Notes under the pieces: generated by a model
The model's database searches: none
The model's input: only the letters and a program-made list of their open reading frames with translations
What the model was told of the DNA's origin: nothing
Assembly (NCBI GenBank): GCA_018662715.1
Contig: JABJFP010000171.1
Location: 1-5,717, forward strand
Reading direction: 5' to 3'
DNA from: Methanobacteriota archaeon
GTDB taxonomy: Archaea > Thermoplasmatota > Poseidoniia > Poseidoniales > Poseidoniaceae
DNA: 5,717 nt
Position numbers and translations under genes: made by a program
In this document: in pieces, positions 1 through 5,693 of the stretch
How positions within the stretch are numbered: the first letter of the stretch is position 1
Layout: every line of letters starts with the position of its first letter

Positions 1-94
1 GGGGGAAACGCCAGATGTTTCCTGTTCCAATTGCTGCACCAATTGATGCAAAGATAAGGCCCATACGGCCGTTAAACTGGTCTGAATCTGACAT
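1..94 (-). CDS. Sodium-dependent transporter, NSS/SNF (LeuT-like) family, N-terminal fragment
   Basis: Only the first 31 codons are inside the window and the gene runs off the left edge. The translation begins MSDSDQFNGRMGLIFAS and continues IGAAIGTGNIWRFP. This is the signature of transmembrane helix 1 in the neurotransmitter:sodium symporter family, where an RxGF/L segment leads into G-(V/I)-G-x-GN-x-WRFP. Aligned with LeuT, G19, A21, I22 and N26 fall at the unwound part of TM1 that binds the two sodium ions, and R29 matches the extracellular gate arginine (LeuT R30). Family members import amino acids or related amines with Na+ across the cytoplasmic membrane; the substrate cannot be told from this fragment. 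The start is well supported by a strong GAGGTGAT ribosome site. The gene lies 9 nt downstream of the carboxypeptidase stop and is very probably co-transcribed with it. Family identity is strong despite the short length. Confidence 0.85.
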   Translation of the reverse strand, partial: MSDSDQFNGRMGLIFASIGAAIGTGNIWRFP

Positions 95-97
95 GAT

Positions 98-105
98 ATC
101 ACCTC
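98..105 (-). promoter_or_regulatory. Ribosome binding site of the NSS transporter, overlapping the peptidase stop
   Basis: The minus strand reads TGAGGTGATATCATG. GAGGTGAT matches eight consecutive bases of the archaeal Shine-Dalgarno consensus GGAGGTGAT, and its GAGG core ends 7 nt before the ATG. Its first two bases belong to the TGA stop codon of the carboxypeptidase, so a ribosome finishing the peptidase sits on the start site of the transporter. This favours translational coupling. Confidence 0.8.
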
Positions 106-2272
106 AGTTGAGTTCTCCATCATCAACGGTTGAGCGTAATTCTGCTTCGAGAACCTCATCCTCTTCTGGGTTAAGCATGATGCGTAGCGAAACCGCTAGA
201 CCACCCCAAACAAATGTACCAACAACGGTAAACATGAACATGGCGCCAAAGAAACTGCCAAAGGCAGCGCGATAGGTGATTTGCATGGTGTAGTATTCAC
301 CGTTCGCAGGATATTGATAGAAATCTGCACCGCTGAGCGTTGAAACCATGGCCTTGTAATGCAACTCACCGGTTGTCGACTCAGAAACAGGGATCATGGC
401 TCGCAGCAGGGTTCCGTTACCGTTTCCTGTTGTACATGCTTCATCCACGCGCTTGACCGAGGCAGTGGTCCATTCCGTAGTCGACCATTCGCGAGGACCG
501 TAGTCGCTTTGCAGGCGACTTGGTTTGACCATACGCCATTTGACCTCGCTGTTCTCCTGGCTGTAAGGGAAGAGGTTGTTAATACAAATGTCAATCGGAA
601 CATCGCCTTCTTCTGGAATGGAGAGCATGGTCGGCTGCAACAGGTAATTCTGTTGTGAAATGTTGGCGATGGCCAAATCCGCTCGTTCCTTTGGATTGTC
701 TGCAATTTCAATCATGTACATGCCCATGCCGACGTTGCGCAGGAGAATGTCGTCGATGTTCTCAGGGCGCTCGTGGAAAGCATTTCCGATTTCCATGGTG
801 TAGCAGTAAGAATTGAACAAACCGTAGTGCCAGTCACAGAAGTCGCCACTGGTTGGGTAGAGGCCAGATGATTGCATGTTTTCGTAATTTGACATGGTCG
901 CCATGACATCTCCGTGATACTTGAGTTGCTCTTGGTCGGGGTTGTCGCAGTTTTGACAGTGGCCCCACGGGTAGAGGATCAGTTCAGAGAATGAATGCCA
1001 GGTAAGCGTGACTGGGAAATCCGACCCGCCGTTGTTGTTATCGTCGTTCATCTCGGTCATGTCTTGGATGAACTTGGTTTCTGGCTCGCTGTTACCACCA
1101 AGCCAGTCCTCGTCAACCAGGCCGTCGCTGTCATCGTCCTTTCCGTCAACGCCGTCCTCATTGAGGCGACCGTCGTTGTCTTGGTCAACCGTGTCAACCG
1201 GGCCGTTGTAGACGTCGTTGTTTTGACCTGCGTAGCAGGCTCCTGGAATCAGTGGTCCAGTGGCGCCCAACGGAGCGCCCCATTCAAACTGATAATTTCG
1301 GTTCAAGTCTACACCGTCACATCCCTCATCGACTTGTTCATCCAAATCAGGCAAAGGAGTGATTCCAGTCACGGTGTTGTCTCTAAGGTTCTTTCTCCAT
1401 CCGCTGGTTGCGCAGTTCTCCCACGCAGTTTCACCGCAGTAGACTTCTCGATCGTAGCGGTTTCCATCGACATTGAGCATCGGTACGATGTAGATTTCAC
1501 GGTTGTTGACCAAGTCATGAAGCGTCTGCTCGGAGAAATCTTCGTCAACACCAAGGTCTCCAGGTCCGCACTTGATTCCATCACCATCGCTGTCTTGAAC
1601 GTCTTCGTCCAAAGCGAGACAGTCGCCATCATCGTCCAGAATTCCGTCGCCGTTGCTGTCGCCCCATGGGTCTTCATCGACTTTTCCGTCACCGTCGTTA
1701 TCGTATCCGATGTTGTCATAGGACCAGATGAGTGTCTCGATCATGAACATTGGAACTTCGTATGACATCCACTCGCGAGCGTGATGGTTTCCAACAACGA
1801 GAACGTCTTCACGGTCTTCGTAATTTCCTGCATCTCCATTGAACTCGTTGTAGTCGCCGTCTTGTACGCCGAGGGTGATTTTCATCCATGGTGAAGCATG
1901 GCCGTAATACCAGCCTTTGTAGGTATCCTCGGTTGTTTGCTGCCCTCTTGCGTTCATTCCTCCGTTTAGCCCTTCATGGAACGAGGCGATTTCAGGGTTG
2001 TCTTCTGCAAGACGAAGCATACGTGTTCGCATGGATTCATAGGTGTGGTATTCTTTGAATTGGATGGCATCGTCGCCACCCCAAGGAAATTCATAAGCGA
2101 CGTATTCGCTTGACCACGTGCTCTCCGGAGTTGATTCAATCCCTGTTTCAGCAACGGCAATACTCCCTGCAACGGGGCTCGCCAATGAAAGAAGAAGTGG
2201 TAGGCATATCAAGAACCCCAATGAAGGACGTGGCGCTGCGAGATGAGATGTTTTGGTCGCGGTCGGCATCAT
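104..2272 (-). CDS. Secreted, membrane-anchored M14 zinc carboxypeptidase with calcium-binding-type inserts
   Basis: A 722-residue metallocarboxypeptidase of family M14, which removes C-terminal residues from peptides. An N-terminal hydrophobic stretch (about 18-36) is a Sec signal peptide with likely cleavage near 36-42. Catalytic residues by bovine carboxypeptidase A alignment: zinc ligands H164 and E167 in HHAREW, substrate-binding arginine in WRKNLR (292-297), N324-R325 in VDLNRNY, third zinc ligand H426 in TWHSFSE, Y472 for Tyr248 and general base E494 for Glu270. The Y472-E494 spacing of 22 equals that in carboxypeptidase A. Two acidic DxDxDG blocks (191-245 and 363-392) enlarge the catalytic domain. 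Residues 530-665 look beta-rich, possibly a sandwich domain. A transmembrane helix (about 671-697) and a short acidic tail follow, giving a type I topology with the enzyme outside. The mature ectodomain has 12 cysteines, consistent with disulfides. The first of two adjacent ATGs is preferred on ribosome-site spacing. It is co-directional with the NSS transporter downstream. The family call is firm; substrate preference is unknown. Confidence 0.93.
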   Translation of the reverse strand: MMPTATKTSHLAAPRPSLGFLICLPLLLSLASPVAGSIAVAETGIESTPESTWSSEYVAYEFPWGGDDAIQFKEYHTYESMRTRMLRLAEDNPEIASFHEGLNGGMNARGQQTTEDTYKGWYYGHASPWMKITLGVQDGDYNEFNGDAGNYEDREDVLVVGNHHAREWMSYEVPMFMIETLIWSYDNIGYDNDGDGKVDEDPWGDSNGDGILDDDGDCLALDEDVQDSDGDGIKCGPGDLGVDEDFSEQTLHDLVNNREIYIVPMLNVDGNRYDREVYCGETAWENCATSGWRKNLRDNTVTGITPLPDLDEQVDEGCDGVDLNRNYQFEWGAPLGATGPLIPGACYAGQNNDVYNGPVDTVDQDNDGRLNEDGVDGKDDDSDGLVDEDWLGGNSEPETKFIQDMTEMNDDNNNGGSDFPVTLTWHSFSELILYPWGHCQNCDNPDQEQLKYHGDVMATMSNYENMQSSGLYPTSGDFCDWHYGLFNSYCYTMEIGNAFHERPENIDDILLRNVGMGMYMIEIADNPKERADLAIANISQQNYLLQPTMLSIPEEGDVPIDICINNLFPYSQENSEVKWRMVKPSRLQSDYGPREWSTTEWTTASVKRVDEACTTGNGNGTLLRAMIPVSESTTGELHYKAMVSTLSGADFYQYPANGEYYTMQITYRAAFGSFFGAMFMFTVVGTFVWGGLAVSLRIMLNPEEDEVLEAELRSTVDDGELN
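1097..1186 (-). repeat. DxDxDG acidic repeat block 2 within the M14 peptidase (residues 363-392)
   Basis: Two copies of an acidic motif, DQDNDGRLNED and DDDSDGLVDED, sit between the N-R substrate-binding pair (324-325) and the third zinc ligand H426. That interval is 101 residues here against 51 in bovine carboxypeptidase A, so roughly 50 residues are inserted. The D-x-D-x-D-G spacing is that of EF-hand, dockerin and thrombospondin type 3 calcium loops. Calcium binding is inferred from the motif. Confidence 0.75.
1538..1702 (-). repeat. DxDxDG acidic repeat block 1 within the M14 peptidase (residues 191-245)
   Basis: At least three clear copies, DNDGDGKVDED, DSNGDGILDDD and DSDGDGIKC, plus a degenerate one (DDDGDCLALDED), lie between zinc ligand E167 and the WRKNLR substrate-binding segment. 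The interval is about 126-130 residues here against 55 in carboxypeptidase A. C218 and C235 bracket the DSDGDG copy and may form a disulfide. The same style of GDG-VDED insertion is found, from general knowledge, in M14 enzymes of planctomycetes and myxobacteria. Calcium-dependent stabilisation is the likely role. Confidence 0.75.
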
Positions 2273-2406
2273 GCTATCACTCCCTCCAAACCGCTTGACT
2301 TCTTGAAGGAATCGTGCCTTTGGGGGGGAGTTTTTGGGCTGAGAAATTCACATTTGTCGGGTACATCAAGAGAAAAGCACAACCCATAGGACCATGTGGC
2401 CCCGTT
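2273..2406. promoter_or_regulatory. Divergent intergenic region between the M14 peptidase and the MscS channel
   Basis: This 134-bp gap lies between two genes transcribed away from each other, so it must hold both promoters, unless the channel starts at the upstream GTG (2314). I see no convincing archaeal TATA box with a BRE in either direction. Visible features are the peptidase ribosome site at its left end, a run of seven G at 2322-2328, and the left arm of an inverted repeat (2384-2390) whose partner lies inside the channel gene. No ORF with coding appearance fills it. Confidence 0.45.
2276..2287 (-). promoter_or_regulatory. Ribosome binding site of the M14 peptidase
   Basis: The minus strand reads GGAGGGAGTGATAGCATGATG. 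The GGAGG core (2287-2283) lies 10 nt before the first ATG (2272) and 13 nt before the second (2269). The spacing favours the first ATG, giving a protein that begins MMPTATK. Confidence 0.6.
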
Positions 2407-3516
2407 ATGGAAGACCTATGGACGCCCGCAGCTGAATCCACTCTTCGCGATGAATTTCTCGGATTTACCACCTATACCATAGCCCTCATTTTCGGCATCA
2501 TAGTCGGCATTTTCATCGTCAGGAGATTGACCATGCGCTTTGCTCCAACCGTCCTAAGAACCATGATTCGCTCCGAGGCCATCAAGGGTAAAACCGTCCA
2601 AGATTCAGACAAGGCCCTTGGGACCGCTGTAGGCGTTGGATTGGCCATGGTTGTCTTCAATATCATGATCAAGGACATGGAACGAGTAGGCTCTCCTATT
2701 TTGATGCCCTCTGTAGCCGTTAGTTTCCTCCCAGGAATTCTTCAATTCGTTGTTGCAATAGCCTTGGTCGTATGGGCCTTTAGACTGGTTAACATCGTTC
2801 AAGATGTTGTTGCACTCTTCGATAACGATGATGTTCTTGACGGCACTGAGAAGACGCTCATTTCTGCCGTACAAAGCACGCTTCGTTTCATCATCATCTT
2901 CGTTGGTTCGGTATTCGTAGCCGACTCAATGGGCTTCGACCTCACCTCACTCATCGCAGGATTGGGGATCTCCGGTCTTGCATTAGCCCTTGCTGCAAAG
3001 GATTCTATCTCCAATTTCTTTGGAGCGATTACCGTGCTGCTCGACCGCCCGTTCAAGGTTGGGGACTGGATTGTTGTTGGAAGTGCAGAAGGAGAAGTCA
3101 TTGAAATCAATCTCCGAACGACCATGATTCGTACTTCAGCAGATACCGTCATCACGATGCCCAACGCAAACCTGGTCAATACACCCGTTGAGAACTGGGG
3201 CAAGCGCCGATGGCGCCGATGGCAGACGAAACTCCACCTTGACATCAATGCGGACGGTGACGCCGTAGCAAGCTTTTGTGACCGCGTCATGGACGACATC
3301 AAAGAGAATCCAAAAACACTCAAAGAAGATTCTTCTTTCTGTCAAGTCAGCATGCTCTCAGCCACATCATTGGACGTTGACCTCAACCTCTACTGGGATG
3401 TAGCCGGCGGCGTAGAAGAGCGCGAAGAACGTGCGAAATTCATCATCCGACTCAAGAACATTGCAGATGACTTGGGCATTGACTTTTACGACGGTCGTGT
3501 CCGTCAACAGCGCTGA
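2407..3516 (+). CDS. MscS-family mechanosensitive ion channel
   Basis: A 369-residue small-conductance mechanosensitive channel that opens under membrane tension and releases solutes during hypo-osmotic shock. Hydrophobic segments at about 18-39, 71-88, 104-127 and 155-174 precede the pore helix and conserved core. That core runs DLTSLIAGLGISGLALALAAKDS (178-200) and then ISNFFGAITVLLDRPFKVGDW to about 221: a Gly/Ala-rich TM3-type pore helix followed by the start of the beta domain, which is the MscS hallmark. The beta domain ends in MPNANLVNTPVENW (251-264). A cytoplasmic alpha/beta domain follows to the C-terminus. At about five membrane segments it is longer at the N-terminus than E. coli MscS (three helices, 286 residues). 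The ATG at 2407 is chosen because the 31 preceding in-frame codons from a GTG at 2314 are low-hydrophobicity, lack a good ribosome site and add nothing recognisable. No strong Shine-Dalgarno precedes 2407 either, so a leaderless or weakly initiated mRNA is possible. The family call is firm; the exact start is not. Confidence 0.9.
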   Translation: MEDLWTPAAESTLRDEFLGFTTYTIALIFGIIVGIFIVRRLTMRFAPTVLRTMIRSEAIKGKTVQDSDKALGTAVGVGLAMVVFNIMIKDMERVGSPILMPSVAVSFLPGILQFVVAIALVVWAFRLVNIVQDVVALFDNDDVLDGTEKTLISAVQSTLRFIIIFVGSVFVADSMGFDLTSLIAGLGISGLALALAAKDSISNFFGAITVLLDRPFKVGDWIVVGSAEGEVIEINLRTTMIRTSADTVITMPNANLVNTPVENWGKRRWRRWQTKLHLDINADGDAVASFCDRVMDDIKENPKTLKEDSSFCQVSMLSATSLDVDLNLYWDVAGGVEEREERAKFIIRLKNIADDLGIDFYDGRVRQQR

Positions 3517-3517
3517 A

Positions 3518-4807
3518 TCAATACGGTTCGGGAATGTTGCGGTCGGTGTAGGTGTGCAATCCTACCGCTAAAAACAGGAACGCACTGGTCAATACAATCC
3601 GGCCAATTCCTATCGAAGAAGCGGTAAATGGTCCACCCGCAAAGAGGATTGTACCAAGTGAAATCAAGAGCAACATCAATGAAGATTTGGCCCCCAAATT
3701 TGTCATTCGTAGCACCCCTAATTTTGCTTGGATTCGGGAGACATCGTTGAGCCAACCCATGCACATGGATTCCGCTTCAGGTTGCTGGAAGGCTCTGGCT
3801 CTGGCCAACTCAAGTAGAATTGCCTCGTACCTCCAAATCCAAACACCACCCTTGAGATTACGAAGAGAACGCCCGCCCCATGTTGGCGGAGTTTTTGCCT
3901 CCCAGCCCGCATAGAACGATACACGGGGGACGGACTCGCCAAACCCTCCACGAAGAGCAATGGTTTGTTCTAAATTCGCTAATGTTGCAAGGGCTGGCAT
4001 GCGTTCGCTTTCGCACAAAAGAACGTCGACCAAGGGCCGTGGCTGAGGAATAAGCGTTACATCATCACCCCAAAGAATTCCATCAAGACTGATGTTAAAC
4101 GCCGGAAGACCTTGAACGTGTTTCGTATGCGGTGCCCGCCATAATGTGGTTGTCTTCAACGTGCCTTCAATGGCTTTGAGGCGTGCGTTCCAACGCCATT
4201 CAGTATTCGGAGTTGCTTCCTGCTCAAAGGCTGAATGAACGCGGCCAATAGCACCTCCAAGAGCATGTAACTCGTTGCGGTTCTGAAGGTGTTGAGCCAC
4301 TTCTTGCGGCGTGTGAATCTCGTGATAAGGAAACAAGCAAAGTTGGTCACCGTTCTCGTTTTGCAACCCGCCGATTGGAAGAATAACGTGTTCATCTTTG
4401 AGAATCTCGCCCCATGGCTTGTACCGAACAAGCGTGGAAACATCAGAACCGGTTTGCAGCGGATAGATGTGGACGATAAATTCCTCATCAAGGGCAACGA
4501 TGATCTTGTTTTGCGTATGTGCTACAACGCGAACAGAATCCACGTTACTTGGCCAAACGCCCCAATGAGTTCCCGAGGGTTTCTCCCACCATGAAGCCTC
4601 CAAAGCCTCATTGTAATTCCAACCCCAAATCCGACCCCAGGGCGTCCTTATTCCAAGTTCAAGGGTTGAGGCGTCAAGAGCCTCAGCCGTCAAACCTGAT
4701 GGATACCACGGTGGCGAACCATCGACTTCTGAGGATGGAACCGGTTTCTTGGACGTATGCGATTTGGGGGGTTCCACAGGAATCTCCCAAAACGGCTCAT
4801 CTGCCAT
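3518..4807 (-). CDS. Uncharacterised protein with a degenerate kinase-like (APH-type) domain and two C-terminal membrane helices
   Basis: I do not recognise a named family for this 429-residue protein. Residues 1-90 are rich in tryptophan and proline (nine Trp). Residues 92-340 follow the order of an aminoglycoside-phosphotransferase/protein-kinase fold. There are N-lobe-like strands at 92-96 and 101-105, and EEFIVHIYP (108-116) lies where the ATP-binding Lys strand would be, with H113 at the lysine position. QLCLFPY (155-161) resembles the hinge, and LHALGGAIGRVHSAF (180-194) resembles the LGxxLxxLHs helix. AFNISLDGILW (236-246) aligns without gaps to the catalytic loop pattern HGDLSLDNILW. 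The catalytic His, Asp and Asn are then Ala, Asn and Gly, so phosphotransfer is unlikely. MPALATLANLE (270-280) resembles the RDLATLL helix. Two hydrophobic helices (about 374-392 and 398-418) close the protein, placing the kinase-like part probably in the cytoplasm. The ATG at 4807 has no close ribosome site (GGGGAG is 17 nt away), so leaderless initiation is possible. The ORF is real on length and composition; the fold assignment is visual inference. Confidence 0.8.
   Translation of the reverse strand: MADEPFWEIPVEPPKSHTSKKPVPSSEVDGSPPWYPSGLTAEALDASTLELGIRTPWGRIWGWNYNEALEASWWEKPSGTHWGVWPSNVDSVRVVAHTQNKIIVALDEEFIVHIYPLQTGSDVSTLVRYKPWGEILKDEHVILPIGGLQNENGDQLCLFPYHEIHTPQEVAQHLQNRNELHALGGAIGRVHSAFEQEATPNTEWRWNARLKAIEGTLKTTTLWRAPHTKHVQGLPAFNISLDGILWGDDVTLIPQPRPLVDVLLCESERMPALATLANLEQTIALRGGFGESVPRVSFYAGWEAKTPPTWGGRSLRNLKGGVWIWRYEAILLELARARAFQQPEAESMCMGWLNDVSRIQAKLGVLRMTNLGAKSSLMLLLISLGTILFAGGPFTASSIGIGRIVLTSAFLFLAVGLHTYTDRNIPEPY
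3554..3688 (-). other. Two C-terminal transmembrane helices of the kinase-like protein
   Basis: Residues about 374-392 (SSLMLLLISLGTILFAGG) and 398-418 (IGIGRIVLTSAFLFLAVGL) are uninterrupted hydrophobic spans separated by a short turn, making a helical hairpin. With no signal peptide at the N-terminus, the most economical topology has both the N-terminal domain and the C-terminal tail (TDRNIPEPY) in the cytoplasm. Confidence 0.75.
4070..4102 (-). other. Degenerate catalytic-loop segment of the kinase-like protein (residues 236-246)
   Basis: The codons read A-F-N-I-S-L-D-G-I-L-W. Against the phosphotransferase loop H-G-D-L-S-L-D-N-I-L-W, seven of eleven positions are identical or conservative (six identical), while the three functional ones (His, Asp, Asn) are changed to Ala, Asn and Gly. 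The aspartate-to-asparagine change needs only one base (AAC for GAC). Confidence 0.4.
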
Positions 4808-4912
4808 GCTACTCGCACCGCATTCTCCCCTTCAAAGATGATGTCAACGCCTTCAAGTCCGGAGGGGAGCAATCAAACACTGTATGCCCTCAGCAGAGAG
4901 AGGGGGCGAAGC
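4808..4912. promoter_or_regulatory. Divergent intergenic region between the kinase-like protein and uppS
   Basis: This 105-bp gap separates two genes transcribed outward and should hold both promoters. I cannot point to a clear TATA/BRE element on either strand. The uppS ribosome site lies at its right end. In-frame extension of uppS leftwards through this gap to an ATG at 4757 is open, but it would overlap the neighbouring gene head to head. Confidence 0.45.
4900..4906 (+). promoter_or_regulatory. uppS: Ribosome binding site of uppS
   Basis: GAGGGGG ends 6 nt before the ATG at 4913. This purine-rich Shine-Dalgarno-type site decides the start in favour of 4913 over the upstream in-frame ATGs at 4757, 4838 and 4841. 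Confidence 0.65.
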
Positions 4913-5692
4913 ATGGGTATCTCGGAACGTATGGGCGATGTGCTGGGCCACGCGGTTCAAGCAAAGTTGCTCAGAGAGGTTCTAGAGCACCCCCTCCAGG
5001 TCAACCACCTCGCCATCATCATGGACGGTAATCGTCGCTTTGCGTGGAAGAGCAAACTTGCTACGGGAATTGGCCATCGAATCGGCAAAGAAAAATTAGA
5101 ACGCGTATTGGACTGGGTCTTGGAACTCAAGATTCCATGGTTCACCGTTTACGCCCTCTCAACTGAAAACCTCAACCGGCCACCTGAAGAATTGGAAATT
5201 CTGTTCAAACTCTATGCAGAAGGGCTCCGTGATATTGCAGACGACCCCCGAATTCACGAGAACAACGTCCGAGTTCATATCATCGGACGAAGGGAACTTC
5301 TCCCAGAAAATGTCATTGAGGCCATTGATTACGCCGAATCAAAGACCGAGGGTTACGACGATTACGTCTTCACGGTCTGCTTGGCATATGGAAGCCGTGA
5401 AGAGATGATCACAGCCATCCAAACCATCGCCAAAGATTACGCTGCAGGCGATATTGAACTGGACGACATTGACCAAAAGGCCGTCTCCGACCGACTTTAC
5501 ACAGCTGATATGCCCGACCCGGACTTGGTCATCAGAACCAGCGGCGAGGAACGAATCTCGAACTTCTTGCTGTGGCAAATGGCCTATTCCGAGTTGTATT
5601 TCACCGATGTGTTCTGGCCTTCATTCCAGAAAAAGGACTTGCTCAAAGCCATCCGAACCTATCAAGAGCGCGGACGACGGTACGGTGAGTAA
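4913..5692 (+). CDS. uppS: Polyprenyl (undecaprenyl/dolichyl-type) diphosphate synthase, cis-prenyltransferase
   Basis: A 259-residue cis-prenyltransferase that condenses isopentenyl diphosphate onto an allylic primer to make long Z-polyprenyl diphosphate, the precursor of the lipid carrier for glycan assembly (in archaea, dolichol-type carriers for protein N-glycosylation). All family regions are present in order. HLAIIMDGNRRFAW (32-45) carries the catalytic aspartate D38. TVYALSTENLNRPPEE (78-93) matches the FSxENxxR region. VHIIGRRELLP (121-131) and CLAYGSREEM (156-165) follow. The diphosphate-binding block DLVIRTSGEERISNFLLWQ (204-222) runs on into a YSELYFTDVFWPSF-type stretch (225-238). 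MDGNRR instead of bacterial MDGNGR is the archaeal/eukaryotic form. The tryptophan usual after SxEN is leucine here (STENL), a mild variation. Length is normal for the family. The start at 4913 has a good ribosome site and precedes the first conserved motif by about 30 residues, as expected. A further gene starts 1 nt after the stop, suggesting an operon continuing rightwards. The exact chain length of the product cannot be read from sequence. Confidence 0.95.
   Translation: MGISERMGDVLGHAVQAKLLREVLEHPLQVNHLAIIMDGNRRFAWKSKLATGIGHRIGKEKLERVLDWVLELKIPWFTVYALSTENLNRPPEELEILFKLYAEGLRDIADDPRIHENNVRVHIIGRRELLPENVIEAIDYAESKTEGYDDYVFTVCLAYGSREEMITAIQTIAKDYAAGDIELDDIDQKAVSDRLYTADMPDPDLVIRTSGEERISNFLLWQMAYSELYFTDVFWPSFQKKDLLKAIRTYQERGRRYGE
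5684..5689 (+). promoter_or_regulatory. Ribosome binding site for the gene downstream of uppS, inside the uppS 3' end
   Basis: The sequence TACGGTGAGTAACATG contains GGTGAG, matching five bases (GGTGA) of the GGAGGTGAT consensus, 4 nt before the ATG at 5694. It lies within the last uppS codons and the stop codon, so translation of the two genes is probably coupled. Confidence 0.55.
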
Positions 5693-5693
5693 C

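Noticed and set aside
15..275. Plus-strand open frame of 86 codons at the left edge
   Set aside because: It is antisense to the NSS transporter start and the peptidase 3' end, both of which have clear family motifs; its translation is low-complexity and unrecognisable.
995..1765. Long open frame of 256 codons on the plus strand, antisense to the peptidase
   Set aside because: It is the shadow of the Asp/Glu-rich repeat codons (GAC/GAT read as GTC/ATC), giving a Val/Ile-rich translation with no recognisable features, whereas the minus-strand frame carries the complete M14 motif set.
2322..2328. Run of seven G as a possible phase-variable tract
   Set aside because: It lies outside the preferred coding region, is short, and nothing in the context (surface antigen, frame-dependent product) suggests slippage control.
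2314..2406. N-terminal extension of the MscS gene from a GTG at 2314
   Set aside because: The extra 31 residues include Gly-rich and charged sequence with no membrane segment or family similarity, run through a seven-G tract, and lack a convincing ribosome site. The ATG at 2407 gives a cleaner N-terminus, although this is not certain.
2799..3323. Minus-strand open frame of 174 codons within the MscS gene
   Set aside because: It is antisense to the conserved pore and beta-domain region of MscS and is a Ser/Arg/Thr-rich translation typical of a shadow frame.
3490..3505. GACGG-TCGTGT-CCGTC hairpin near the 3' end of the MscS gene as a terminator
   Set aside because: The stem is only 5 bp, lies inside the coding sequence and is not followed by a T-run on either strand.
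4757..4912. Extended uppS start at 4757
   Set aside because: It would overlap the first 17 codons of the divergent neighbour and add 52 residues before the conserved core, while the ATG at 4913 has a GAGGGGG ribosome site at proper spacing and yields the usual family length.
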